A stretch of DNA of 64,000 bases. It comes from Strix aluco. Taxonomy: Eukaryota; Chordata; Aves; Strigiformes; Strigidae. Positions within the stretch are counted from its first letter, which is position 1, and each line of letters opens with the position of its first letter. Below are positions 11,301-25,077 of the stretch, one piece after another. Where the stretch lies: the NCBI RefSeq assembly GCF_031877795.1, contig NC_133933.1:62384984-62448983 (forward strand), given 5' to 3'. Made by a program: the position numbers and the translations under genes. Under the pieces are notes generated by a model, which saw nothing but the letters and a program-made list of their open reading frames with translations, was not told where the DNA came from and made no database searches.

Positions 11301-14300
11301 AGTTAAACTGTGGAAGAACAGAGAGGAGGAAGGATGGGGAACGACATGAAACATATTTGTTTCAGAGACATCTAAGTTTTGGTGAAAATTGGAATGGAAC
11401 ATTTGTGTGAACTTAATTAAAGGGGGAAAAAATAGTATGGTTTTATTCTTACTGGAGTAGCTTGTGACGATGCCATCATGGACTCACACGTCACTAGAAG
11501 CGAACACGTAACAGGAGGAGAGTGATTGTGTGGTCCCTGCAGGCGCGGGCAGCAGGAGAATGCTGTGCGGGTTGCAGGGCTCAGTGCTGCCAAGGTCTGG
11601 AGGTGCAGCTGACTGCTGCTGCCCTTCCCTGCTGGGTGCCATCAGGCAGTCATACTCTTCTCTTACTCTTGTCTCCTCTGGCTACTCCTCAGTTCTTCCT
11701 CTCTTTCTCAGGTATGTTGGTAAAGGTTTTTGTTTTAAGCAAGTGCTTTTGTTTGCAGACAAGGATCAAGGAGGTACTGTTGCCCTGTCTGTGTACCTAC
11801 CCAAAAGTCAGCTCCAGGCAGTGTGGTGTTCTACCCCCACTTATGGGGAAAAACTCTGAGTCATGTTGAACTATCTGAATACCTGTCGATTAGAAAATAG
11901 CAACACCTTCACTGCTCAACATGAGCCTAGATGTGTGGGTCGCATCCCACATGGGTCAGGGAAAATGGCAATTTCGTCCCCCCAGCACAGAACATGCTGT
12001 TTTCTCGGGTGTATTATTTGCACTTCACAAATACTTCTCCTGCTTCGTGCTGTGCAAAACAATGCTGTTTTGTTTTCATGCTTTCTTCTCTCTTGGTCAA
12101 ATGTTTGTGTTTAAGACTTGATTAGTTAAAGCACTCAGGAAAATTAACTGAAGTAGAGCCTGCCTTTTTCAATGGCAAAATAAAACATGAGGCAGTTTGA
12201 GTGTTTATCTTGCTCACAAATGAAGGCTCAGATAATACTCTGCACATTGTTATTGTTTTCTTTCCTTTTACTGCTTTTTTGGGTACATCAAAAATGCCTT
12301 ACTATGCAGCAGGCATCATCAAAAGCTAGCCTGACAAGCAGCCTGAAACGCTTAATGGCTTTTTAGTAGATCAGTTGAGTAATTCTAGCAGATTGCAGAT
12401 CACCCTTGGACACCCGTTGTATGTATTTAAGAACTGTCTCTCCTCTGCTTCTCACCTGGCAGCTGGAAACATGTTTTGCCTCTGGCTAACTCCGCAGTCT
12501 GGCTTTTTAAAGGAGGACATCTGACACTGGAAATGTTACCTCCGTTATCATTGCTATTCATTAACTTTCAATAGTGGTAGTTGTTATCTTACAGCATTTT
12601 GTCATGGGTAACATTACCCGTCAGCCCAAACTGCCTTAGAGCAGAGTGCTCCAGTTGCTCCCCTGCCCCGAGAGGGAGGAGCAGGGGTCCCTGCAGGGTA
12701 GGCAGGAGAGAGGTTTTTCTCCTTGTAAAAACTGCGACAGGGCTTCAAAGCGAAGGCCATGTAGCCTTGTGCCTGTGTGCGCCCCTTCAGGCTTCTTGGC
12801 CTTTCCTCAGCCCACCAGGACACGGCCCAGGCTCCTGAGTGATCAGAGGAGGACATGTTACCTCTGGTAGGAAAATGGTAGCATGCGTCCTTTAAAACAG
12901 CAAAATGAGGATTGCAATGAGGTAAATCAGTCTGGAAACTGGCCTGGCTCTAAGTGTGGTCCTAGTTCTCTGTTGCCTGCAAAATGTATGTTGTCCTTTT
13001 CCCTCCCTTTTTTTCTTGTCAAAGTCACAGACTGCATTTTTGTCCTACCAATTTATTTCAGTCTGTGGAAAAATTGAGATCTCTAGCTTTTTTGGTCCAC
13101 TTAAAGAATTTATCAGACAGGGATTTTGGTGACCACCGGTCATGAAAATACTGAAACAACCTGACAAACATCTGCAGAGATTTCTGCGCTCGGTCCCTGT
13201 TGCAGGCTATAGGTAGCTATATCATCATGATTTATATATAAATATCCCCAGGATGGAGGTTTAATTTGGGGACCTGCTGAGACCTGCTGCCTCCAGCCCT
13301 TGCCAGCTGCTGGGGCAGTGGCCGGCTGGCCGGCAGTGCTGGGTCCCTGGGTGAAGCAGCTGTGCCCTCTGCTGCCGGGCTTGTGGGGCTTCACTCCCGG
13401 GATGAACCCTGAGAAAGGGCAAACCACCCGGGGCTGGTCAGGTCAGACCCTTAAAAACTCGGGGGACGGGCTGGGCTGTAAAATCTAGTTAATAAACACC
13501 CTGTTTTACTGGCAGAACAACACGCGAGACATTTAAAAATCTTCTTTGTTTACCATCCCAATTGTACTACAAGTCAGCATCACCTTTTTGGATTTTATTT
13601 TATTCTCTTTCATCCTCAGATTATTCTGCAAACGAAGAGGAAATAATTCTGACAATCATTTATTGAAGGTAGCTAATAAAACAATGGAAGGATGTAGGCT
13701 GAGGCATAAATGGGATATTGTGACAGATGTAGATGATTATTAACCAGCTGATGTTTCCGCAAAGGCTTCTAATCACAAACACAGCATGGAGTGAATCTGG
13801 GTGTATTAATAGCAAAGGTTTTATGGAAAATCTGAGTGTGGGCTTTTTCTTTAACATCCCATTTCCTGCTTTAATGGATAGAGTGTGAAGCTTTCATACA
13901 AATAATTTGGAAAAGATTATTTTGCATCTCTGACATTAAGTACATGGTACAGGCCAGGAACAACATGTTGCGGAAAGATTTCTTGAAAAGAACTCCTACA
14001 GTGATGCTGTGACTAGTGTCAAATGCTAAATTCAGTGATATAATAAAGCCAAGTGGCTGTGGTAGAGGAATATCTATTTGTGTCTATGCAACCTATGTTT
14101 TAATGTAACTTCGTAAGGAAGAGGAAGATATTATCAGAGAGGTCGTTATGCTGCAAAACTTGTGGGCTATGCTTCCAATTTTTTCCTGGCTTTCTATCAA
14201 ATGTCCTCTTTATTTAGTTTTAGTCTCATATTGTCCTGTGTTATGTTTTGGGAAATATAATGCTAGGTTTCTACTATAATCACTGGGTTAGAGTTGAAAT

Positions 14301-17300
14301 ACTTTAAATGTACACCTTTCTTTCTGAGGCTTTGCTACAGCTTTGGCCTGTCACTCTCCTTTTCAGAATTCTGAGGGGGGAATAAAAAGGTTAAACAGAA
14401 ATTACCCAAATAGAGCGATGAAAGCTCTATTTAACATCTTATACCACAGCTCTGCAAATATTGAGTCCTGATACCATTTGCAAGTGTAAACAGTTTGTTT
14501 GCCTTATAGCAGCTGGTATTTTTGATACGTAGAGTTGTTGCTTGCAGTGGGGATAAAATGGGTTAGAAAATGATGAGGAAGGGAAATATCATTGTACTGC
14601 TATAATACATTAAAAAGACAATATGAGTGCCAATGCATGTGTTGTTTATAATAATTTGTATTCTGCCAGTATCAGCCAATATATTTCAGACATTTTGTGA
14701 CAGGAAGGGCCCCATCTTAAAATATGAAAATAAGATAAAATAATGTAAGTTTAATCAAAAGATATGGACAGGAACCAGTTTCTCCACCAGTCACCCCCAG
14801 CACTCCAGAAACGTGGTATAAAGTTTAAAGCTGAAGGGGACCAGCAGTATTGAACTCATGGTTCCTCTCGCTGCAGCGTGTGCTTTCTGTAGGAACGCTG
14901 ACGGGTCTGCAACAAAGCACGGCACTTGCTGCGCATGGTCTCTCCTAGCTTTGGAGCCTGTTTTCTGGTGGCTAATAAAAAAACCCTTTATTATTCCTGA
15001 TCTTAATTCTTCTCTATTTTTTTTCTTTATTTTTTCTTTCTCCCCGCCCCCCCCTCCCCAAGCTGTTGCTCTGCTAAAGAAATCTACTTAAATTAAGCAG
15101 TCTGTGCCAAGTGAAAGCATTCAGCTATTGGTGCTTTTTGGTCTGTCTTTGAATAAACAGAGCCTTCCTGAAGGCAGGGCAGTTCCTCAGGAATTCCTTT
15201 ATGGTGAATTAGGCAGGGCAGTGATGAATAACTGGGGGCAAAGGACAGTCTGAGCAGCGAACCAAATTGATTACCTAAGTCCTCAGCTAACTTCTTTAGG
15301 GCAATTTTGGATGGGCCCGGGATCTTCTAAGGCATAGGTGAAGCCTAATCTCACCCTAGGGGTCTGCTCTTGTTTTCTGCCATGTTATCTGCTGTGCCTG
15401 CATGCAGCTATAGAGGGCTGGAACTGTGTAATGAATTAAGAGTTTGCGAGAAAGACCAGGAGCTGGCATCTTTGCACGGTCATGCTCAGGGAACCCTGGT
15501 GCACGTGAGGTGGTGGCAATAGGACATTACTGTGGCACACCAGGTAGCCCCATGTCACCGCCTGTCTGCCTCTTCACCCTCTGCTCCCTGGTGAACATGC
15601 CCCTGTGGGGCAGCCAACCCCGCTGCTGGTTTGCCATGGTGGCCTTCCCTCTTGGCACGTCCGAGATGGCTCCAGCAGGCACAGGTTTTGCCCCATGGCC
15701 ATTTCCCATCCAGGTGCTCAAGGGGTCCAGGAGCTGCAGGGTCCAGCCTGCCCATGCCCCCGCTCACTCCTGCACCCCAGTGCGGAGTGTGCTCCTACCA
15801 GAGGAACACAGGAACATGATTTCACTATCCTGCCATGCTTTGGGGAGAGGTTAAAGCATCTGTCAAGAAACCTAGAAAGACCCTTTACCAATATTTTCTG
15901 TCTCCAGCAATCGTGTCATCTGCCATATCTTGTTATAGGAGAGAGCAAAGAATCATGGCATGGACTGTTGATAAGGGCGCTAGGCTTGGTAGCAGCCTAA
16001 TGCGCTCCCTACCAGCTTGAGAGACTTGTCATTCCCAGCAGTCCTCTCTTTTATTTTTTTTCTTTAACTATTTCTGGCTACTGAGGCTACCAGTGTAACA
16101 GCAGAGCATCAGGCCAGTCTGTAGGAGTGTGGATCATGATGCTCCTGTTGTATCCTGTACAAAACTAACATGCTGTCTGATCACTACCTTGAAAAGCTAA
16201 GGTGAATCAAAGGTTGTTTATTACCTGCATTTTTTCTTCCACTGTCCTTCTATCTCTTCTGAATGGTCTTTCTCAAGATTCGTGTAAAATATGATCCATT
16301 GTTAGCCATCCAGTTAGGTTTGAAGAGGCCCTGGATTTAATATTGAGTACTGCACCCTGGTGAACATGTTGGGGATGTGATTGAAGGTAGAGTGAGAAAA
16401 TGGAATGTGGGACTCAGGATGAGAGCAGGAGGGAGTAATGATTTCAGCCGTTTGTGTTTGCACTGCCAGGTCACTGTGCTGATAAGAAGCTACTTCAGCA
16501 CCGTCTGGCATTTTCAGAGTTAGGCTGATGATGAAATTTGCTGCTTCTCATGAAAACTATACAGAGTTGCTGTGAAATAAGCTCTGAAATGGATTTAGGA
16601 GCATCCCCACTGTCATTTTCCAAAGATCATGGACTTGGATGAGTAAGTCTTGGTTCCTGAGCTACTACAGCAGAGCAGCACTGGAAGTGGCAGCGGTCAG
16701 GCTGAGGAAGTTTCCATGCAGTGCTGTAGCAGTCCCTAGGTGCACTTGGTCCTTACCTTTTCTCTGAAAGAAGAAAAATCAGAGTGCCAAACTTCAAGGG
16801 TAACTTGAGCTCACAGCCTTTAATCAAATCTTCACCTCAGTTACCTATATAGCACAGAAATTCAGTGCCTGCTGGGGGGAATCATTTTGATACCAGATTT
16901 TTTTTTTTGTTTAATTTTTATTTTTTATTTTAAATTGAGTGTTCTGGTGGGAAATAGGAGGAGCAGCAGATGGAAGATACACAGGACAGCAGCTAAAGTT
17001 TCTTGGTTCCTAAGCTTACTGGTGGCAGACTGGCATGCACCGTTTAGATTTACTCTTCATTTCCAGCTTCTTGCAAGCAATTGCTACTTCCAGAGGCAAG
17101 TCTCAAGATACCAGCAAATTCTTGAAAGAGTAATTTTTTTCTTGGAGGAAAGAGGAAGGGGAAGCATTGTGAGAAGCTATATTTCATTATCTTGGATATA
17201 CAGAAGGGAAGTGAGTTCTGACACTGGCCTCTCCCTGTTTCTGGGATTAAGTTCTCATGCTCAGTAAAAATATTTTCTGGGTCAATATGCTTCCCTCCAG

Positions 17301-20300
17301 TAAATATTTAACTAGCTGCATCTTCATCAGAATTAACAAGGAACTACCCTGCTATAGATGGCACATACTTATCTTGGGACTTGGTTTCTTGTTCATTCAA
17401 ATTGAGCAGGAATGGTAGATGACGTTTGGAGAGATAGGAAAAGGGGAAAGGCTGGGTGGGAAATTAAGTTCATAGACTGTCCAGATTCATTTTTTTTTTC
17501 TTGTCATGACCTTATGCCGAAAGTCAGTCTGATGTGGATTCACAGGTTGCCTGGTACAGAGGTCACACATGGAAGAGTTTGTCACATGCTAAATTTTGTG
17601 TTCAGTTTCTTTGCTTCTTAGTGCTATTTGTTGGAGAAGCTTATAGAAGGAGCCTGGGAAGTTTGACTGGGCTCTGGCCAAGGAATTGCAGCTGGTCTCC
17701 TAATTACAGAAAGAGAAAATGATATACAGGCCTGTGGGGATCTGTCAGACACAGATTTATTAGGCAGGATGGAGAGGGACTTAAAGCTATCGCCTCCTCT
17801 CAGTCACCCCCTCCCCATACAGTGCACGTGCACTGAGTTTCATGGTACTTTTGCAGCCATGTGAAAGTCATCATCTGGAGCACCCTTATCATCTCCCTTC
17901 TCCCTGGTTCCTGTCCAGTATGCAGCTCCTCCAGGTTCCAGTTAATGGCTGCATAATGCAGGAAATAACATGTAAAATAATTTTATCCATATAAAAATAA
18001 GGGGTTCTGCAGTTTAGGACTGCTAAGTGATAATCTGACCACCTTTGCTGTCTCCTATGCCTCCTCAGACATCAGTAAGGAAAAACAATTGCCACAGATG
18101 AAAACAAGAGAAGAACCCAAGTGTGCTAGCTGCTGGAGTACCAACTAGTTGGGATAGTTAAAAAGAATGAAAAAAAAAGTTTGTCAACAGTGAAAGTTGT
18201 TGATTTATACTGGTTTCTGCAAAGCTTAGGTCTCCAAGTTCTTAGGACATTGCCTGGGGAGGATGAGGAAGAGGGACCAGCTCATATTGGGAGTCTCTGA
18301 GCTCTTCTCTTGAAGGACTTGCATGTAACTTCCCTCATGATTTTTGAATATGGGGAAAAAAACAGTGGGGGGACCTTACAGGGAAAGTGGGCAAAATTGT
18401 CATTCATTTGTGCAGTTCCAGGCTTTAGCTAATGTCCCTTGGACTTCTTGCTGTCTTTTCCCCCCAACACAGCACAACCCTCTTGCGAGGACTGCAGGCA
18501 GAGGTGTGCAGTGAGGGCGCACAAGTTTTATACCATTTATCTAATACTGTCACGACTCTGGGGACACAGTTTGTCCCAAGCTAATCTGAAGAAAATTTAT
18601 AGCTGGGAGTGAAATCCTGGCTCTGTGGTAAGCAACCTCATGCTAATTTTGGTTTAGCTGGTATTTCACCTTTAGGAATGTGAAAGTAAATTCATCAAAA
18701 AAAAGTGTTTTTTAAAGGGAGTAAGCATCAGTTAAGCCTTAAGCACTAGTTTAGTATACAGGACCTCAGTAGGATAAAGATGTGTTAAAAGTTAAACTTG
18801 TGCTTAAAATGCTTTTCTGAGGTTTTTTCACAAATGGAAACCTGAGTGCTCCAGTTGTTGTACTCTGGCTGCAGTATTCTGGAGTGTGTGCGCCACCCTA
18901 ACATATGTTTTTCAAAGCTGGGGGAACTATTGCATGTTATGTCATTCTTCATTTCATGACACTGTTGATGCAAACCAGGACAGGAAGCTGGGTGGGATCA
19001 CAATACATCACTTACATTTCTTTTCTCTTTTTTTGGTCTCTTCTTGCTCTCTGGAAGGAAAAAAGCATTAAAGCAAAAAAGAAAGAACAGACTTTGAAAT
19101 CTAAGTGGATAAATGCTTCCCTTTTGAGAGAAACTGTGCATGTTTTTTCTAGTCTTCCATACAGTGTAATTCTTAAAGACAAAAAAAAATGTCAAAAATT
19201 AAAAGTAGTGTTAAAAATTGTTTTGTAACTACTGTTTCCTTTTTGACCTTGCTGCTTGACTGTGATTACAGAAGAAGCTGATCAAGAGATCTCAAGAGTT
19301 GCAGCTTCCTGGGATTGTCTGTCAGAGGAATGAAGAGCAAAAGAATAACTTTCCGTTATGAAGTATGTGCCAATATATTTTAAAGTGTCCTTAAAAGACT
19401 TTTCTTTGGACATAAGTTAGTGAATTCGAGGACCCAAGAGGCCAGACCAACAAACAGATAACAGTCCTTAAGCTATTTTTTTAAAATGAAAGTCAGCAGT
19501 TCATCTCTGTAACATTTCCTGTGTAAAATACTGGCATGCCTTTTGGTGCTGGTTTGCTATTGGGGTTGTTTACATTAGGAAGCAGAGTGACCTAAAGAAT
19601 TAAGCATTTCTTTGAGGAAGCATTGTTCCTTTACGGTGAATATATAAAGTCCCCCCTTCAGCAAGCAGCTGGAATCCGGCAGCGGGAGGCATTAGGAATG
19701 ATCTGCTTTTCCTTAACGTTCCAGTCTTCTTTTCAACTAGCACTTTACTGAGACAGCGCTGTCTTGATTTATCTCAGAGTCAGGACAAAAGCGTTTCCCT
19801 CGATGACCTTGAATTTCTTCAGCCTCCTCCACCTGCTGGTTTGATATTTTGGGCTAGATGTGCTCGTCTTCCCAGGAAATGCATAGCCTGGCTGCTGAGT
19901 GGCCTTGCTTACAGTCTCTATTTGCAGTCCTTGCAGCTCAAATGGTTTGCTCCAAAAGCTGTACATGGATGAAGGGCAGCTATTATGTTCAGCAATTTTG
20001 GTTGATTTTTACTTGGAATAACAATATTTTTATTTCTTTAGACTCCGGTGGGATTACTGTCCTGTAAATGCTAGTGTACATGCTTCACTGTAAGTGAAAT
20101 TGGTGCCTAGGGTATCAAGATGGAGCCCTTTAATGTTCTTTTCTCTGCTGCTGAGGTACCTCATCTGTAGTTGAGTGGTTAGCTGCATACTGAAAGTATT
20201 TGTTTTCATCTAGAAAGTGACTCATGCCCAGTTAAATTGCAAGTAGCAGCGCCACAAATTCATCACTTCCCTGGCTGTATGAATGGGTGTAAAGAGACTG

Positions 20301-23300
20301 TACCCTGCCCTTGGGAGTTGTGCGTGACCTTTCTTCCTCTTTTGAAAATTGAGTTTATTCTGTTCTGGAAAAATAACAACAATAAGCATTAGTTGTCTTT
20401 TCAGGTGGATAGAAGGTGCCTCAAAGTTAAGTACTATTGCATCTAACTGCCATCTGAGGGGAACAGTCTTGGAAAAGGAGGGATTTGTGTTGCCTGCTCA
20501 CACAGTGCCTGTGTGAAGAGGCCTCTGAACGAGTGCAGCTATTGTATGAGCATGAAGCAGTAAATGGCATTTCGTCTGATTCTTATTATGCAATCACATT
20601 ACCTTCATGTGTGGCCTAGGGAGGGAAGTGGGAAAGGAGGTCAGAGCGAACCAACCCACTTGCCTCCCTGGTGGTAAACCAGAGTTTTAAATGTGAACTA
20701 ATTTGGGGTAGGAGAAAACCAGACCAGCATCTGATGTCTCTGACAGCAGGCTTTTGCCGTGTTCAAATCCCATACACATGTGGAAATGGGGCTTCATCAG
20801 CATGGGAGGGTTTGGAGTGAATTGTGCTGCCGTGCTGAGGGTCACCTATGTGTGGTAGTAGTGAGTGTGTTAAATTGATTTTGTACTGGGTACTAGTTGT
20901 CTTCCTAGAGCTGTGTTGGTTCTCCTTGGTTATTTGCCATGAAGAATTTTCTTCTGGAACTGAGAAGTTGTCATCATTCTTACCTTTTTGCATATCACTA
21001 AGTCACATTATACCGAATCATTCTTATTTAAACATTTGTATGATTGTACCTAATTTTAGCCAATTCTTAATTTGGCACTTTAATATGTACATTTACACAT
21101 GACATTTTCATGGCTGGTTAATCTGTTAATTTTGTCAAGTTGTATTTTTTCTAAATTTGAATTATATTTAAAATGGATAAACAATGTATTTATTTTAGTT
21201 TGTGGACCAGAACATCTTCTATATGGTCGCTACAAGCAGAGAATGGAAAAAGTTTATCAAAATATGCAGTTACTTAACTGAACTAACGAAAGTTACTTAA
21301 AAAGACTCATGGAAGTGGAGCTCTGCTGCCCTCCTTCCCAGCCCCTTCCACGCCAGCCAGGCGGTCTGCTGCTGATGGAGAGAGAAGCTATAAATCATCA
21401 TGCCCATAACATTCCTGTACCCCTGTCCATAGGCACTGGAGGTGTCCTGGCCTCCAGCTCCTTATGAAAAGAGCAAATGATGATAAGTATGGAGACAACT
21501 AAGTGGTACCTGGGAGGCATGTGATTTTGGCCAAAGAGGGATATATTGTGGAAGAAAAGGAGCGAGTATGACAGCGATGAGTATTTCAGGATAGAGTTGA
21601 GGAAAAAGATTAAAATTTGCCAGGTGGAAGATGTTTCTTAAAGTAAGTTAAAAGGAGGCACACTAAGGTACATGATCTGAACACCAGTGGTGGGGTTTTT
21701 TTGTTTGGTTTTTGTTTTTTTTTTTTTACCTAATCTTGGCGAAATCAATTGTCTTAAGTGCTCTAGACTCCCCCACACACTCTACAGATGTTCGGTGAAT
21801 ACTTTATGAACACTGAGCAGTCTGTGAACTTAGTCCAGGTCTTGACAACAGTTTTATGGACTGATTAATGACCTGTGTTACTAGAGGTGCAGGTTTCCTC
21901 TTCTGTCTGCCGGTGGTGTAACTAAAACTTCCACAGATGTGGCTTTTGCAAGAAAACCTCACACACAACCTCCCAACAACCCAGGGATGCATTCTCTTAA
22001 GGCATAGCTTCAGATGAGAAAGGAAAATGGAGAACTTTCTTCCCAAAAGCTGAAGAAGGAAGAATATATATGTTATATATTTTATAGAGTAATGACTTGC
22101 GGCTCTTAAGAACTACTTATCTTGAATGCTTAAAGCAGGGAAAAGCAGAGTAGATGCCACCCATTGAACCAACAGAGGAAGGAAAGCTGTGCTAGTTATT
22201 TTAACTCTTGGTTAGGCAAATAGGATTAGCTATGGTGGATTAAAATGATCAGATCTGAATTTTACTTTAATATAAGTAGGAGCCCAGACCATATGTCTTT
22301 GGGGAACCCCATCTGGTTTCAGGCATTTTTAGTGGGAAAATGAGACAGTTTTGATACTTCTGTCATCTGTTGTGGGGTTTTTTGGGGCAAGGGGGGAATT
22401 GCCATAGTTTCAATTTGTTCAGTTCATGAAGTTCCCACTGGATTAATATTCTGTAAGTGAAATGTTTTGGGTTTGTTTTCCAATTTGTCAGCTTTACACT
22501 GTGTTTTCTAAAGGGACAGAGACAGCTTGAAAACTGAATACTCTAGCAAAAAAGAGACCTTAAAGTCCATCATTTCACATAGCCTTCATTGTGTTCAGAA
22601 AAATCTGGCGTGACCATTTTTTAGACAGAAATAGATCCCTCCTCTCCGCCCCCCCCCCCCTTCCCTAACTGACTTATGTAAGTCCTGCAAATCTTCCACA
22701 TGCTCTTGAAATGCAAGTTTCTTAGTTCCCCTATGTTCCAGTGTGCTCACAGGTTCAGCCTTCAGCTAATGGTACAGAGGAAGAAGAGAAACAGATGAAA
22801 CTATATGAAATAGATGAATTCAACACAGTGAAACAGCCTGGTTGTCCTTTTCTCCAGCATTTCTTTCTTTGCTTCAGAATAATTGCAGTGATTTGATTGG
22901 AGTTATTCCTGACATAAAGGTGCTGGTCAGGCATCATTATGGCGGTCTTCGTCTGTCACGCAGGTGGACTTGTAGGGTGTTACCAACCAAATTGCTTTAA
23001 AATACCACAGAAGTGTCTTTTTTTTAAACTTTATTTTAAAGAAAAAACTAGTATCCATTTAAAAGAAAAATCTTACATATGGGTTCATGGTTTAGTCAGC
23101 CAGACATGAATCCATGAGATTTTGCACTTAGTTTTGCTGAGAAGGGGTTTGCCATTTTGCTGTCTTAGCCCCTAGTTCTGCTATCAACCTGGAGCCTGTG
23201 GGATGAAGTTGCTGTTTCATCCGCCACCTCATTTGGATCCTAAATAGCTGCATCACCTCATAGAGTGCAAAATAACAATAGAAAATAGAAAAAATAATAC

Positions 23301-24762
23301 TGAGCAAGACATGCATTATAAGGGAAAGTGAAAGGAACTGGTGTTTCTAGTCCCCAGGGAGGAGAAAGGAAAAAGCAGTACAATGGCTGAGTGGTACGAG
23401 CCGAGCACAGGAAGAAGGTTGCTGTTTATGGGCTTCCTAGGAGTACCTACATAAAGCTCGGTGTAGTATGAGAAATGCAATAATACAGAAAGAAAGGAGA
23501 AATTCATAGTTCTAATAAATTTGTGTATAGCAGAAGAGCCACACAACGCTCTTCTCCAGGGAAATTGTATTTCCTGGTTGGTAAATGGTACTTTTGGGGT
23601 CACCAGAAATTCTGTTTCCCAGATTAACAACACGATATGGTTTTCTTAGTCCATGTTGTACATTTGCCAGAAATGCCATCCTCTGAGTCTGTGCTCTGAA
23701 CTTGGGTATTTATTTAACCCGGCTTGCAGTATTTTGAAAAGACTACTCTCCCTGCCGATCATACTTGAGACAAGCTTGATTGTAACTGTTTCTTATTTTC
23801 TCAACCAATAAGAAGAAATGACAGAAGGCAAGACCAGACCTGCTGTTTCCACTCTGTTCTTGAACATAAAATGATTCAAACAGGGAACATCTCTCAAGAA
23901 CCTTCTGTCTTGTGTATTCATTTATGCTGGTACAAAGCAGGAGGAAAGTGCTACATACTGTGATGGGTCAAATTTGATGTCCAGCCTGCACCTGCAGAAT
24001 AAGAGAGAGGCTTCTGTAGAGAGTACTCTGAAGGGAGCTGGATGTTCTTCAGAGGAATGAAGTTTGACTTGTAATCATGTCTTTAGGAAATGCATATGCA
24101 TCCATTTGTGTTCATTTGTAACTTCTTGTGTTTAAGAGTCAAGGAGAAAAAGACATTTTGCCTGTTATTGCTAGATAACATGCTACATGCAAATAGAGCA
24201 TCTACTTTCTTTCACCATCTGTAATGACCAGGTATCTACCACAGAAACATGTAGAAAGCAGGCATGAAAAAGGGCACCAAATATCTGTGAGCCAGTGAGC
24301 TATGTTTACTAGCTTTGGTTTATAATGATGTTGGGCTTCTCTCCGTGCCAAGGCGGAGGAGCTTTGGCCTCACAGGGAGCTTGGCAGCACAGCTGTTGGC
24401 CAGAAAGCTCTAGTCAGACTCCTGCCGAGGGGCTGGCCGACATTTCCATTTTCCCATTAGACTGTGGCTAGCAATTGGTGATAGGCATTTGGCTTAAAGG
24501 CTTCTCAACTGCTTCTGCCAGAAAGTGTGAAGATGAGTTTCTGTTTCTGCTCTTGTCCAAACATCCCAGAAGGCAGCCATAGGTGTGGAGCTTTGACAAA
24601 TTTCTGGTCCTCTTCCTTCTCTTGCATGTTTCTGTCAGTACTTCTGAATCCTGCCTCTGCAGCAGTAACAATTTTCTTAAGCAACAGTAGCAACCCCCCG
24701 CCCCCCCCAAATCCAACCCCAAAAAACACCAAACAAGCAGTCCTCCTGTTCTTCTTTCCCTA
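5367..24762. other. Long non-coding stretch, no gene recognised
   Basis: Nineteen kilobases without a supportable exon or RNA gene. Reading frames reach at most about 136 codons (15444-15854), overlap on both strands, and show no conserved domain. Base composition varies: GC-richer patches at about 7040-7440, 11520-11660, 13260-13460 and 15450-15800 alternate with AT-rich DNA. Low-complexity pieces include a hexamer array at 6795-6820, T runs near 9508 and 9632, a C-rich run at about 15040-15060, T runs near 21710-21727, and a C run at about 22649-22660. It is probably 5' flank or a long 5' intron of TIAM2. Confidence 0.6.
6795..6820. repeat. Hexanucleotide tandem repeat (TGTACC)n
   Basis: Just over four perfect copies of TGTACC, with a further degenerate copy upstream at 6782-6788 (TGTACCTGACTTC occurs on the left side and TACCTGACTTCTAC on the right). 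A short microsatellite embedded in non-coding DNA. Confidence 0.9.
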
Positions 24763-25077
24763 AACTGATGAGGCTACACCTGGAGTACTGTGCCTGCTTT
24801 TGGGCTCCCCAGTACAAAAGAGAGATAGATGTACCAGAGAGAGTCCGATGAAGAGCCACAAGGATGATGAAGTGACTGGAGCACCTCTCCTATGAGGAAA
24901 GGCTGTTCAGCCTGGAGAAGAGAAGACTCAGGGGGATCTCATCAGTATGTATAAATACTTGAAGGGAAGGTGCCAAAAGAACGGAGCCAGGCTCTTTTCA
25001 ATGGTGCCCAGTGACAGAACCAGAGGCAATGGGCCCAAACTGAAATACAGGAGGTTCCCTCTGAACATCAGGAAACT
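24763..25077 (+). mobile_element. CR1 LINE internal fragment lacking its 3' end
   Basis: The segment reads in CR1 sense orientation from ACTGATGAGGCTACACCTGG through CTATGAGGAAAGGCTGTTCA and GCCTGGAGAAGAGAAGACTC to GAACATCAGGAAACTG. That is the C-terminal ORF2 region just upstream of the CR1 3' UTR. It stops about where other copies continue with the last codons and the octamer tail. LINE copies normally keep the 3' end, so the tail was probably removed by a later deletion or rearrangement. A C/A-rich low-complexity stretch (about 24692-24735) lies just upstream. Frame is broken by indels. Confidence 0.9.

Noticed and set aside
15444..15854. 136-codon plus-strand frame
   Set aside because: It lies in a GC-rich patch where stops are rare by chance, overlaps frames in other phases and on the minus strand, and has no domain, signal peptide or splice support.
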